A stretch of DNA of 35,586 bases from Candidatus Aquicultor sp. (GTDB lineage: Bacteria; Actinomycetota; Aquicultoria; Aquicultorales; Aquicultoraceae): contig JAUXNY010000128.1 in NCBI GenBank assembly GCA_030682615.1, forward strand, positions 1 through 35,586, given 5' to 3'. Position numbers and translations under genes: made by a program. Position 1 is the first letter of the stretch; every line of letters begins with the position of its first letter. Under the pieces are notes generated by a model, which searched no databases, had not been told where the DNA came from, and was given only the letters and a program-made list of their open reading frames with translations. This document shows positions 1 to 7,677 of this stretch, piece by piece.

Positions 1-2
1 TC

Positions 3-1697
3 CGGGCACAATCACTGATAACGCACAACTATAACGGTGTCCACCAAATAATTCTACCGGCAGGCACAGACGTTGAGCGTGTCGCTCAAGAATACGCCGA
101 GCTGCCTTATGTCGAATACGCCGAGCCCAATCGCATTCGAAAGGCCCTAAACTCTCCATCCGACCCATACTTCAATCTCCAGTGGGCGCTACCTAAAATC
201 GGCGCCCCGGATTTCTGGGATAAGGCACCTTTAACGCCGGTCATCATCGCCGTTATCGACACGGGCGTCGACTACACCCATGAGGACCTGTCAAAGAAGG
301 TAATCAAAGGTTACGACTTTATCAACAACGACAACGACCCTATGGACGACCACTTCCACGGCACCCATGTAGCGGGCATAATAGCCGCTGAGACGAACAA
401 CGCCGTCGGCATCGCCGGTGTCGCGCCTGGCGCGAAGATACTCGCTGTCAAAGTGCTCAGCCGCAACGGTGAAGGCACCGACCTTCAAATCTCAAAAGGC
501 ATCATGTACGCCGCCGACAACGGCGCGAAAGTAATCAACCTCAGCCTGGGCGGGCCGGGCTGGTCCTTCGTCCTCGATGACGCCGTCCAGTACGCGCGCA
601 AAAAGGGTTGCCTTGTAGTCGCATCCGCCGGCAACGCCGGAACAAACGAAATATATTACCCCGCAAGCTATAACGGTGTCGTCTCGGTAGGGGCGACCGA
701 CTCCTATGACAAGAAAGCGCTTTTCTCTAATTTCGGGCCCGATGTCGACATAGCGGCACCCGGCGTCGACATCTTGAGCACCTACAATAACGGCGGCAGC
801 CCGACCTATGTCTACGCCAGCGGCACATCGATGGCGGCACCCGTCGTTTGCGGGGCCGCGGCGCTGATATTCGCCGGCAACCCGACTTACACCGCCGACC
901 AGCTCCAGCGCGCGCTGCTACTCTCGACCCAAGATTTAGGCACACCGGGGCGCGACGACTACTTCGGTTACGGCCTGGTCGATTTGCGCAAAGCATCCGT
1001 CCAGAAACGGATAACCGCAGAGGATACCGCCCCGGAAATTACCGCGACCGGCTCCTGGCAGAACATCGCTTCGGCCGGCGCCAGCGGCGGAACCCTTAAG
1101 AGCGCCTCAACGGCGGGCTCCTCGCTCACCCTGCGCTTCAGCGGCACGTCCATATGCTGGTTCGCCCAGACAGGCAACGCGAGCGGTAAAGCAAAAGTCT
1201 ACATCGATGGGGTCTTCGAGAAAGATGTAGACCTCTATAATCCGACCACCAACTACCAGCAACCGGTCTTCTATAAAGAATCGCTGAGCGCCGGTAGCCA
1301 CACGATAAAGATAGAAGCAGCGGGAAGCAAGAACTCCAAGTCGCAGGGCCAGGATATCAACGTCGACGGCTTCGACATCGGCAATGGAAATGTTTCAGCC
1401 GGCCCGATGCCGCCAACCGGAGTCCTGGTAAACGTCAGACCCCGCTCCGTCGAGATAACCTGGAGCAAGCCCGCGACCGGCAAGGTCGCCGGATACAATA
1501 TCTACTGCTCGACTACCATATCCGGCAAATGCGTCAGGATAAACCGCGCTACCATCACTAAGAACACCTTCACGGTGCTACCGGTAAAACGAAGCGCCGC
1601 CTACTACTACAAAGTCACCTCGGTCGATGAGTCGGGCAACGAGAGCACGCCCGCTACCCCAACCTCGATCAAAGCCGCTCGCGACATCCGCAAGTAG
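3..1697 (+). CDS. Secreted subtilisin-like serine protease (S8), 5' truncated
   Basis: Peptidase of the subtilase family, probably secreted. The open frame runs from the window edge, so the signal peptide and most of the propeptide are missing. What remains of the propeptide ends in VEYAEPNR, typical of an I9-type inhibitor domain. The catalytic triad is complete: Asp in VIDTGVD (codon at 258-260), His in HGTHVAG (366-368) and Ser in GTSMAAP (828-830). The oxyanion Asn lies in SAGNAG (633-635). After the catalytic domain come a beta-sandwich, carbohydrate-binding-like domain (about 1020-1390) and a fibronectin type III domain (about 1400-1680). This suggests a protein that binds the cell surface or a polymer. 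It is the only confident plus-strand gene here. Family assignment is very secure; the substrate is unknown. Confidence 0.95.
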   Translation, partial: RAQSLITHNYNGVHQIILPAGTDVERVAQEYAELPYVEYAEPNRIRKALNSPSDPYFNLQWALPKIGAPDFWDKAPLTPVIIAVIDTGVDYTHEDLSKKVIKGYDFINNDNDPMDDHFHGTHVAGIIAAETNNAVGIAGVAPGAKILAVKVLSRNGEGTDLQISKGIMYAADNGAKVINLSLGGPGWSFVLDDAVQYARKKGCLVVASAGNAGTNEIYYPASYNGVVSVGATDSYDKKALFSNFGPDVDIAAPGVDILSTYNNGGSPTYVYASGTSMAAPVVCGAAALIFAGNPTYTADQLQRALLLSTQDLGTPGRDDYFGYGLVDLRKASVQKRITAEDTAPEITATGSWQNIASAGASGGTLKSASTAGSSLTLRFSGTSICWFAQTGNASGKAKVYIDGVFEKDVDLYNPTTNYQQPVFYKESLSAGSHTIKIEAAGSKNSKSQGQDINVDGFDIGNGNVSAGPMPPTGVLVNVRPRSVEITWSKPATGKVAGYNIYCSTTISGKCVRINRATITKNTFTVLPVKRSAAYYYKVTSVDESGNESTPATPTSIKAARDIRK

Positions 1698-2148
1698 ATT
1701 CGTCACACGCTTAATATGAGAAGTCTTTTAGGGTCAAAGTGCTTTGGTTGAAGAGTGCGTTGGCAACAAGCGCAATGAGCTTCAGGCCAAGGGTGCGTTG
1801 GGCGTTGTGTACCCCAGAAGTGGTTGTTGAATGCCCGGAGAAATAGATAAGATGCAGGCCCGGGCGGTAGACCTTTTTCTTAAAGATTGGCCACCGTTAA
1901 CTCCCGCTTTCGCCTGCATCCTTTGTAACATTATTATCGGCACCCTGGTAAAATATGTTAACAATATTTGACAGTTTTATTGCATTATTTGACAGGTGTG
2001 GGGTTTGGTTGGGTGGGGTTGTTGTTGGTTTTGCTCTACCCCCAAATGCGCATGCTTTCCTACCGTCCTTCCCCCCGACTAGGTGCGAAAGAAGTCGCCG
2101 TGCGCCCTCAACGAGAACAGCTCCCATCCCTGACCCCCTAGGGAATCC
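1698..2148. other. Gene-poor stretch, no supported gene
   Basis: About 450 bases between the protease stop and the first attC site. Short open frames exist on both strands, but none has a ribosome-binding site, a convincing start or a recognisable domain. On the minus strand around 1720-1890 there is one open frame of about 57 codons that could be a decayed gene tail, but I cannot name it. No clear terminator follows the protease. Confidence 0.4.
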
Positions 2149-2218
2149 GCCGAACGCTTGAGCTCACCTGCATTTTGGAGCGTCAGCGGAAAATGTCAGG
2201 TGCAATGATTTGTTATGC
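2149..2218 (-). other. attC cassette recombination site (70 bp)
   Basis: Read on the minus strand, it starts with the R''-type box GCATAAC (2212-2218) and ends with the R'-type box GTTCGGC (2149-2155). Between them is a near-perfect hairpin: CACCTG pairs with CAGGTG, then CATTTT pairs with AAAATG, with one unpaired extrahelical base between the two stems as in functional attC sites. The stop codon of the upstream gene (2219-2221) abuts the site, the standard arrangement in an integron cassette. Confidence 0.85.
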
Positions 2219-2650
2219 TTATACATGTTTAATTTTTATATCATAATTCTTTTGTGCAAGGTATTCAGCCAATAGCCTTCTATGGCACTTGTCTGCTGTT
2301 GGTTCAGAACACAATAAAACAGAATTCTTAAAAATATCCCAGTCTATTTTTTCAATTATATTTCTTTTTATAAGAATTTCTTTATACAGAATCTCGTACT
2401 CTTGCCATGAAATAGACTTATCTTTATATCCGTTTAATAATTCTTTAGATGGTGCAAAGTCAGGTTTATACAAATATTTAATATCATGAATTTTTAAGAA
2501 ATATGGTAAATGCCTAACATTAGTAAATCCTGCCAGTTGAGATTTATTATTAAGCCTAATGTCAATCAAGCGAATGATATTATTTGTTTTTAGGGTTACA
2601 AAAAATTCTTCTGCACTTTTTTGAGAAAACCCAATCGTATACAATGTCAT
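2219..2650 (-). CDS. DUF488 family protein (second copy, 143 aa)
   Basis: Small protein of the DUF488 family. The N-terminus has the TIGFS variant of the family's TIGHS motif. Near residues 114-124 is the conserved CSE...KCHR motif, whose two Cys and His are thought to form a metal or nucleotide-related site. At 143 residues it is shorter than its neighbour. Its ATG overlaps the stop of the upstream DUF488 gene by 4 bases (ATGA), so the two are translationally coupled. The stop touches the attC site. Base composition is much richer in A+T than the surrounding genes, which suggests transfer. The family has no established reaction; a nucleic-acid or defence role is inferred from its partners. 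Confidence 0.88.
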   Translation of the reverse strand: MTLYTIGFSQKSAEEFFVTLKTNNIIRLIDIRLNNKSQLAGFTNVRHLPYFLKIHDIKYLYKPDFAPSKELLNGYKDKSISWQEYEILYKEILIKRNIIEKIDWDIFKNSVLLCSEPTADKCHRRLLAEYLAQKNYDIKIKHV

Positions 2651-3297
2651 CTATGTTCCTTTTCTGTTTCCGTAGGGTTGTATGCAACTAACTTGTTAAG
2701 CGCAAAATAGAGTTTGTTTTCATCTATTTCATCAAAATCAAACATAGCGTTTTGTATCAGATGAAAATTTTTAATTTTGCTAATATCCATTGATATCTTG
2801 TGGTACTCCTTATAATAATCAAGCAATTTACTTTCTAATAATTTATGGCTAAAAACGTCTTCCCCTATTATATGATTAACCATATACCCTCTTTGATGTA
2901 AAAAATGAGAAACCAAAGAAAACCTATGACATTCTATTGGGTTTTTTTCTGAACACATCAATGCAATTTTATAGCCTTTTTTTATTCCAGTTTCAATTCT
3001 AGTAATGCCTTCTTGAAATCGTTTTGTATTTATCACCTTTGAAAAATTTACTTTGCCATCCTCAAATAATAATTCTTTATCTTTATATCTTGCCCCCAAA
3101 TATTTCCCCATCGGGATATAGTTGACATTGTTCTTTTTAAGAACAGTTGCTAATTTATCTTTGTTGAATTGACTGACAAAACGACTATAAGGCACACTAC
3201 GTACATCTACGATTGTATCGATCTGGTTGGTCGCCAAAAGACCAATAAAATAACCTAATGAATCAGTTGAGTGCCCTATCGTAAATATTTTATTCAT
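2647..3297 (-). CDS. DUF488 family protein (first copy, 216 aa)
   Basis: Full DUF488 protein with TIGHS at residues 6-10, a DVR..P.SR block at 31-39 and the CSEKNPIECHR motif at 115-125. It sits between the dual-OB gene, whose stop lies 15 bases upstream, and the shorter DUF488 gene, which it overlaps by 4 bases. The three genes therefore form one operon in one cassette. The C-terminal 70 residues extend past the usual domain and look helical. Two divergent DUF488 proteins side by side suggest a heteromeric complex. Family identity is firm; function is not known from the sequence. Confidence 0.9.
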   Translation of the reverse strand: MNKIFTIGHSTDSLGYFIGLLATNQIDTIVDVRSVPYSRFVSQFNKDKLATVLKKNNVNYIPMGKYLGARYKDKELLFEDGKVNFSKVINTKRFQEGITRIETGIKKGYKIALMCSEKNPIECHRFSLVSHFLHQRGYMVNHIIGEDVFSHKLLESKLLDYYKEYHKISMDISKIKNFHLIQNAMFDFDEIDENKLYFALNKLVAYNPTETEKEHR

Positions 3298-3312
3298 ATA
3301 ATTTCTCTTTTA

Positions 3313-3981
3313 CTAATCTTCTATTAAAGACGCCAAAAATTTATAACAATATCCATTATATGGTAACCCAACACTTACACACATGTATATATTTTCAATA
3401 GACAGAGTAAAACAACCGTCATTCCCAGACAAATATTTTGATTCAACCACAGGATCTGTCACCGGTAAAAGGTATTCTGTATTATTATATGTAAATTGAG
3501 CACGAATCTTACGCTTTGCGTCGTCAAACTCTTCACCTTCTATCCGAACAATAATTTTCAGAACTTGAGGTTTAATAAAATATACGGATTCACTATACTC
3601 AGCATGCATTCCTTCAGGCATTCTATCATTTGTTCCTTGATAGCTTGAAAACCCAGTACCCCATAAATCTTCAGGTGAATCCAACAAACTTTCTAGTCTA
3701 TCCGCATATTGTCCTATTTTTGTCCAGTAATATCTATCATCTATTAAATAGTTTTCTTTTTGGTGTTGTGTGGGTTTATGGTCTTTTACTGGAACGCTTA
3801 TAATATCAAGAAGTTTTGGCATTTCGCCATTTTCATAACGTCGTTCTTCTTCTGATATTTCTTCACTTTCACGATTACTGACAGGTCGTATCCATTTATT
3901 TGATTCGATTATTTTTCCAGCAATACACCTACCAGATATTTTCCTAGAATTGGCAAGGCATACAATCTTTATTGGATCCAT
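3313..3981 (-). CDS. Dual OB-fold domain protein, DUF488 partner (222 aa)
   Basis: Resembles the dual OB domain proteins that I recall being found beside DUF488 genes in predicted prokaryotic conflict systems. The start at 3981 (MDPIKIVCLANS) is chosen because AGGAG lies 8 bases upstream. A longer TTG-started frame would run back into the recombination box at 4000-4006. The sequence alternates short beta-rich blocks with no transmembrane segment, signal peptide or catalytic motif that I can see, fitting a nucleic-acid-binding or sensor role. It is the first gene of the cassette operon. The family name rests on recall of overall pattern and gene neighbourhood, so it is less certain than the DUF488 calls. 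Confidence 0.65.
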   Translation of the reverse strand: MDPIKIVCLANSRKISGRCIAGKIIESNKWIRPVSNRESEEISEEERRYENGEMPKLLDIISVPVKDHKPTQHQKENYLIDDRYYWTKIGQYADRLESLLDSPEDLWGTGFSSYQGTNDRMPEGMHAEYSESVYFIKPQVLKIIVRIEGEEFDDAKRKIRAQFTYNNTEYLLPVTDPVVESKYLSGNDGCFTLSIENIYMCVSVGLPYNGYCYKFLASLIED

Positions 3982-3999
3982 TTGATTTTCTCCTGTGAA

Positions 4000-4242
4000 G
4001 CATAACAATGTTTACACTGATCCATATAATACTCCAGAATTGCTGCTTGTGCCCGTATAAGACGCCCCTAGGAACGCATCCATTGTCGTTATAACCAATG
4101 CTAAATGCACCTATTTTGATTAAACGCTATTTTATCATTGTGTCTTATGCAGATCGGTACATAATCCTCTCCAAAGCTAACTTATTTAATCTTACAACAT
4201 ATCGACTGGGCTGCGACCCCTAGCAGGTCTACGATTGAGGAC
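4000..4242 (-). repeat. 243-bp leader repeat, copy 1
   Basis: Non-coding block found again at 9558-9800. By hand the copies align without gaps over 243 positions with about 32 differences (roughly 87% identity), and the differences show no codon periodicity. On the minus strand it ends in GTTATGC (4000-4006), the same core as attC R' boxes, right before a cassette gene. Inverted arms at 4017-4029 and 4145-4157 could form a long stem. It may be an attI-like leader or an unusual attC. Confidence 0.75.
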
Positions 4243-4451
4243 ATGCGTATAAATTGTATAAGTTAACCTCTCCCCTGACACCTGACCCAAATCCCCTGTT
4301 GCATTCTTCGTGAGCAGAAACAGTTATTAGATTTGACGGTCTTTATAAAAATAAGTTCTTTGGAGGAACATGATCTTTTGAATCAGCTCCAGATGAACCA
4401 CAAATATAACAAATTTTCGCCTTTAACACTCCCTATAAATAAAGGCAAGAA
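4243..4451. other. Intergenic stretch, nothing recognised
   Basis: AT-rich sequence between the leader repeat and the end of the XRE-M78 gene. I see no open frame with a start signal, no attC boxes and no strong terminator. Confidence 0.4.
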
Positions 4452-5570
4452 TTAAACCAGCCTCAGATTAGGTTGCCCTTTTATTTCTAACGATGCAGCG
4501 TCCGCTTCACCCTCAAGACCTGTTATAACGAGGCCAAAAACAAGCTTGTTTAGCTCTTCAACTGGCAAACATAGGTCACGAGCAACGTCGGCCTTAGAGA
4601 TGCCATCAACCCGCAGAGCATTAAATACTTTAGCAAGAACCTGAGAGGTCTCTCGCTCGATTTCGTTCGGTTCGTTCTTCCGATAGCCCTTCTTGCCCAA
4701 TTCAATATAGAGGGCGCGATATTGCCAGTCGGTAAGCAAACCCAGTTTATGCATCCGATAGACGAGGGCGGCCACTGAGACGCCCCAAAGACGCTTTGCT
4801 GCAATCATCTGGTTCAACGTACCTCCACGAGGCGCGTTGGCCTTAATGCTATCCTGGGGCATCAAAAAAGCTGAAGCAAAGGCATTCGCTTCCATCTCGA
4901 CCTCCCGTCCCCGAGGAGTCTCATGGCGCCAGTGAAGCACCAGATGGCCAAGTTCATGCGCAGCGTCCATGCGGCTATGCTCCGCACTCTTCATAGTATT
5001 AAGAAACACAAAGGGGGCTTTTTGCTTAAGATTTGAGCTCTTACGCCAGCAAGAGTACGCATCTACCTCTGCGCATTCTTCCGCAAGCGAGAATACTCGC
5101 ACCCCTCGTGCCTCCAACAGATGAATGACGTTGCGAATCGATCTTTCCCCCAGACCCCATTCTCTACGGACAAACTCTGCGGCGGTTTCTGGGTCGATTC
5201 CGCGAAGCCTCGGGATATCAGGCTTTGGGAGATTCTCGAATCTGTCATCAATCCAGTCCGCCAGACTGAAGGCCAGCTCACCGGCTGCAGTCGCCTGATC
5301 GCGCTGTCTCGATGTAACAGTACTTAGGGCACGGAAGCTTGCGGCTCCGAGTGGGAACTCATCTGCATCAGGTCTACTGAAGAAAGCTTGAGGGAATTTT
5401 AACTCTTCTGCTAGGAGAATGAGGGTCGCAGATGTAGGCTGCTTTCTACCCGCTTCATATTCAGTAAGGATGCGATCTGAAACTCCGACCGCTTCTGCTA
5501 ATGCCTTCTTGGTCATCCCTCGTCGCTTGCGCGCAAGAGTGAGGCGAGAAGGTGTGAAACTCCGCATCAT
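4452..5570 (-). CDS. XRE regulator fused to M78 (ImmA/IrrE) metalloprotease
   Basis: Protein of 372 residues. An N-terminal helix-turn-helix of the Cro/C1 type (about residues 5-62, with ALAEAVGVSD as the recognition region) is followed by an M78 peptidase domain. The zinc motif HELGH is at 205-209, and a third ligand is likely the Glu in EMEANAFASAF near 226-228. Proteins of this design bind an operator and cleave a regulator or toxin partner in the cytoplasm. Its ATG overlaps the stop of the upstream gene by 4 bases, so the two are coupled. The palindrome at 6252-6265 in the shared promoter is the probable operator. It could act as an antitoxin or as the regulator of a phage-response module. 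Confidence 0.9.
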   Translation of the reverse strand: MMRSFTPSRLTLARKRRGMTKKALAEAVGVSDRILTEYEAGRKQPTSATLILLAEELKFPQAFFSRPDADEFPLGAASFRALSTVTSRQRDQATAAGELAFSLADWIDDRFENLPKPDIPRLRGIDPETAAEFVRREWGLGERSIRNVIHLLEARGVRVFSLAEECAEVDAYSCWRKSSNLKQKAPFVFLNTMKSAEHSRMDAAHELGHLVLHWRHETPRGREVEMEANAFASAFLMPQDSIKANAPRGGTLNQMIAAKRLWGVSVAALVYRMHKLGLLTDWQYRALYIELGKKGYRKNEPNEIERETSQVLAKVFNALRVDGISKADVARDLCLPVEELNKLVFGLVITGLEGEADAASLEIKGQPNLRLV

Positions 5571-6211
5571 TGTGCATCACCTGAGCGGCGCCGAATGTCG
5601 ATGCCGATCTCATCGGTCGTCTCTACATCAGGCAATGGCGGGGAGATAAGTGGTATAGCTTGAAGAATGATTCGTTCCTGCCACTTGCTGATGCAATCCT
5701 TTCCAGTTACACTATATGGCCGAGCCAACTCCAACCGCAGTTCATCCGTTTCAGGGTCGACATGGACCAACAGTATCCATATCTGTGGGCCACCAAGCTG
5801 TATACTCCGAGAAGTATCCCCATAGTCAAAGGCCATCTGACCCTTGATAATGGCGTCCTTTGTGGCTTTTCCTTTCCTGCTTATTGTCGAGGGACTTTCG
5901 TCTTCTCGGCCAGTGCTTTCGTCTCCGCCAGCAACTGCTATGGCTAGTGACCTGTCTGGATTTATCGTCGTGGAATAGTTTCGGGAATTATCTCGCTGCC
6001 AGCCCAGCAGTAGTAACCTATCCCGCAAAGCTCTTGTGAGCTTTATATACATGATCATGCCTTGAGCGTAGGGTGGTTCGTTCTCGGTCACCTCAGCGAC
6101 ATGGTATGCGTACGTCCACTCGACCGCCTCCCGCAGAAGTGGTTCCGTCAATCCCAACTCATCGAGCCTTCCTGTCGCTTCATGCTTCGTGTAAACTAGA
6201 GCTTGTGCCAT
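5567..6211 (-). CDS. Partner of the XRE-M78 protein, function unknown (214 aa)
   Basis: No family that I can name. It is soluble, with no signal peptide or membrane segment. The N-terminal half is mostly helical, the middle (about 60-110) is polar and rich in Asp, Glu and Ser, and a hydrophobic beta-like block (IQLGGPQIWILLVHVD, about 136-151) follows. Start at 6211 has AAAGGAA upstream. It is first in a two-gene operon with the XRE-M78 gene, overlapping by 4 bases. That arrangement is common where an M78 protein controls or degrades its partner, so it may be the effector of a toxin-antitoxin-like pair. This is inference from position only. Confidence 0.75.
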   Translation of the reverse strand: MAQALVYTKHEATGRLDELGLTEPLLREAVEWTYAYHVAEVTENEPPYAQGMIMYIKLTRALRDRLLLLGWQRDNSRNYSTTINPDRSLAIAVAGGDESTGREDESPSTISRKGKATKDAIIKGQMAFDYGDTSRSIQLGGPQIWILLVHVDPETDELRLELARPYSVTGKDCISKWQERIILQAIPLISPPLPDVETTDEIGIDIRRRSGDAQ

Positions 6212-6246
6212 AAATGTTCCTTTCGCGTAGACTACGGTTCCCTTTA

Positions 6247-6275
6247 TTGTGCCTCATATGAGGCGCATAAACAAG
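6247..6275 (-). promoter_or_regulatory. Promoter with palindromic operator for the XRE-M78 operon
   Basis: On the minus strand, a -35 like TTGTTT (6270-6275) and a -10 like CACAAT (6247-6252) are exactly 17 bases apart. The spacer is almost filled by the perfect 14-base palindrome GCCTCATATGAGGC (6252-6265). An operator there would block RNA polymerase, so autorepression by the XRE protein is likely. Confidence 0.6.
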
Positions 6276-6309
6276 AACTTCTTTCCCAAAAAACGCCTGC
6301 AAAAGAAAA

Positions 6310-6347
6310 CAACCGGCCCCCACCTACCGAGTAAGTAAGAGCCGGCT
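6310..6347 (-). terminator. Hairpin terminator after the M15 fragment
   Basis: On the minus strand GCCGGC and GCCGG arms are followed by a T-rich run (TTGTTTTCTTTT). It lies just past the stop of the M15 peptidase fragment. A separate perfect 14-base palindrome (ATTTCGCGCGAAAT) is at 6355-6368. Confidence 0.5.
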
Positions 6348-6395
6348 TTGTTAAATTTCGCGCGAAATATTCCGAAAATATTCCAGAACTCGCCG

Positions 6396-6905
6396 CTAGC
6401 CCAACCGCTCCAGCACAAATGAAAGCTCGTGCCGTATCAGTACATCCACCAGTCGACCATCCTTAAACACGACCGACGCTTGTTTCCCGTCGTACTCGTA
6501 GGCCCGACGAATCAATATGTCGGCCTCGCCTCTCGTGATGGGCCCAAGGGGTTTAAGCGGCGGTCCTCTGAAAATCGAAACGAGTTTCTTCGTGAAAAGA
6601 GCGCTTACGAGCTCCTCGCGTGTAACCGGTATGCCCGCCATAGGCGCCTCCTCCTTTACGGGTTCTGGCTTGGGTGCCGGTTTAACGCCACCAGGTTCAA
6701 TGATCTTCGCGCAAGAGAAGTGCATCCCGTCCGGATACTTCCAGGAGCCACTCAAAGCCCCACCTTGCAGCCAACTTGATGAGCGACGTCGATTTTGCAT
6801 CCAACCGCTTATTCGTTCGCCAGACGCAGCACAACGGCACGTTTTCAGCGCCTAAGACCGAGAAGTTCAGACGGGCGCCTCGTGTCTGAAACGCGCGTAG
6901 AGGAA
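6396..6905 (-). pseudogene. M15-type peptidoglycan peptidase fragment, frameshifted
   Basis: The frame ending at 6396 contains GSWKYPDGMHFSCAKI, which matches the metal-binding HxH-region signature (W...D..HF) at the end of M15 endolysins and carboxypeptidases. Just upstream another frame reads KSTSLIKLAARWGFEW, the block that normally precedes this signature. A frameshift near 6740 therefore separates them. The rest of the catalytic domain is absent. After the signature come a Pro/Lys-rich linker and a C-terminal segment of about 75 residues that I cannot name. It overlaps the start of the integrase remnant on the other strand, supporting decay. It probably came from a phage or integrative element. 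Confidence 0.6.
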
Positions 6906-7309
6906 GTCAGGGTCCATAAGTTGTACCAGATGGTACACCTTAAGATTAACGAGCACGACCTCGCCTTCACCAACATCAGAGTCGAACCAGTAAACAACAA
7001 GAACTTCACCCGGTGGACCTTGCAGGTGTCACTTAGGCGCGCAGGCCTTCGAGAGGTCGAGCGGCCCTGCCATGCGCTTCGTCACTCGTATATTTCCATG
7101 CTCGTAAACCAGGGCGGAACATCAAGTTTATCCAAAAGCAGGTCGGGCGCTCCTCGGCGCGAATCACGTGGGACGTCTACTCACACCTGTACCCGGCGAC
7201 CGAAAAAGAAGCCATGCGAAAGCTCTCTCTGAATTTTGGTGCCACCTTGGTACCACGGGAACAAGAAGAGGGCCAGCGCTTCGATGCTGCTGCCCCCTCT
7301 ACCAGGTAG
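6880..7309 (+). pseudogene. Tyrosine recombinase (integrase) C-terminal remnant
   Basis: In one frame, HALRHSYISMLVNQGG (to about 7113) gives the HxLRH box of a phage-type integrase. After loss of one base the next frame continues NIKFIQKQVGRSSARITW and DVYSHLYPATEKEAM to a TAG at 7307-7309. That includes the catalytic Tyr in DVYSH. The usual His of the GHSS motif is Arg here. The N-terminal DNA-binding domains are missing. The gene ends 6 bases before the tRNA-Val 3'-end repeat, the standard position of an integrase next to its attachment site. It lacks features of an integron integrase and does not explain the attC sites. Confidence 0.85.
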
Positions 7310-7315
7310 TTCTTG

Positions 7316-7340
7316 GTGGGCGCTAGAGGATTTGAACCTC
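7316..7340 (-). other. Attachment site: duplicated tRNA-Val 3' end
   Basis: These 25 bases are identical to 18202-18226, the 3' end (T-arm and acceptor) of the intact tRNA-Val gene, in the same orientation. Weaker similarity (10 of 14) continues inward to 7354. Such copies are made when an element integrates into a tRNA gene. This marks the distal end of the island between here and the tRNA. Confidence 0.8.
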
Positions 7341-7462
7341 AGTCCTCTTCCGTGCCTGGCAAGCTCTCATATTGATTTATTTGCTGTCCTCCATAAGACA
7401 ATTGAATTGAGCGGCTCTGTTCAGCTTGCCCGTCGCAATGAATTATTAAACGTCACTAAACA

Positions 7463-7612
7463 CTATGGTTCAATAACACCAAGGATTTCCCTGAAACTGT
7501 TTAACCCCGCCTCAAGGTTTTCGATTATTTCTAGCGCCAGTTCGTCGGGTTCGGGTAGATTGTCCAGGGCGGCCAAGCTCTTGTCTTTGAGCCAGAAAAC
7601 GCTGAGGTCGCG
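7463..7612 (-). pseudogene. hsdM 3'-end fragment
   Basis: About 50 codons in the minus frame end at TAG 7463-7465. They match the C-terminus of the intact HsdM encoded at 9832-11316: both contain FWLKDKSLA, DNLPEPDELALEIIENLEAG and LNSFREILG, with roughly six differences over 47 residues. Nothing upstream of this piece is present: the next bases (7611-7617) are the core of an attC site. It is a remnant of a diverged second hsd locus, or the product of recombination that placed the cassette array between two hsdM ends. Confidence 0.85.
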
Positions 7613-7671
7613 CTAACGGTCGGGTTGAGCGGCGGCGTATAAGCAACGTCTGCGGCAGCACATTGTTAGGC
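7611..7671 (-). other. attC cassette recombination site (61 bp)
   Basis: On the minus strand it begins with GCCTAAC (7665-7671) and ends with GTTAGCG (7611-7617). It lies 6 bases after the stop of hicA. The internal stem is imperfect but GC-rich in the expected places. It closes the hicBA cassette and joins the hsdM fragment directly. Confidence 0.7.
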
Positions 7672-7677
7672 AATATT

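Noticed and set aside
1720-1964. Small minus-strand gene or transposase tail
   Set aside because: Open frames exist, but without a start, a ribosome-binding site or a recognisable motif.
4000-4242. The 243-bp repeat as a coding region
   Set aside because: Differences between copies fall evenly over all three codon positions, and no long frame is shared by both copies.
6880-7309. Integrase remnant as the missing integron integrase (IntI)
   Set aside because: Its C-terminal motifs (ISMLVNQGG, DVYSHLYPATEKEAM) are those of phage or ICE integrases, it shows no IntI-specific insert, and it lies beside a tRNA-type attachment site.
7341-7365. A complete second tRNA gene
   Set aside because: Only the 3' third matches tRNA-Val. 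The anticodon arm and 5' half cannot be folded.
7390-7455. Extra degenerate attC between the tRNA copy and the hsdM fragment
   Set aside because: It shares TTGAGCGGC with the next attC, but neither outer box is intact.
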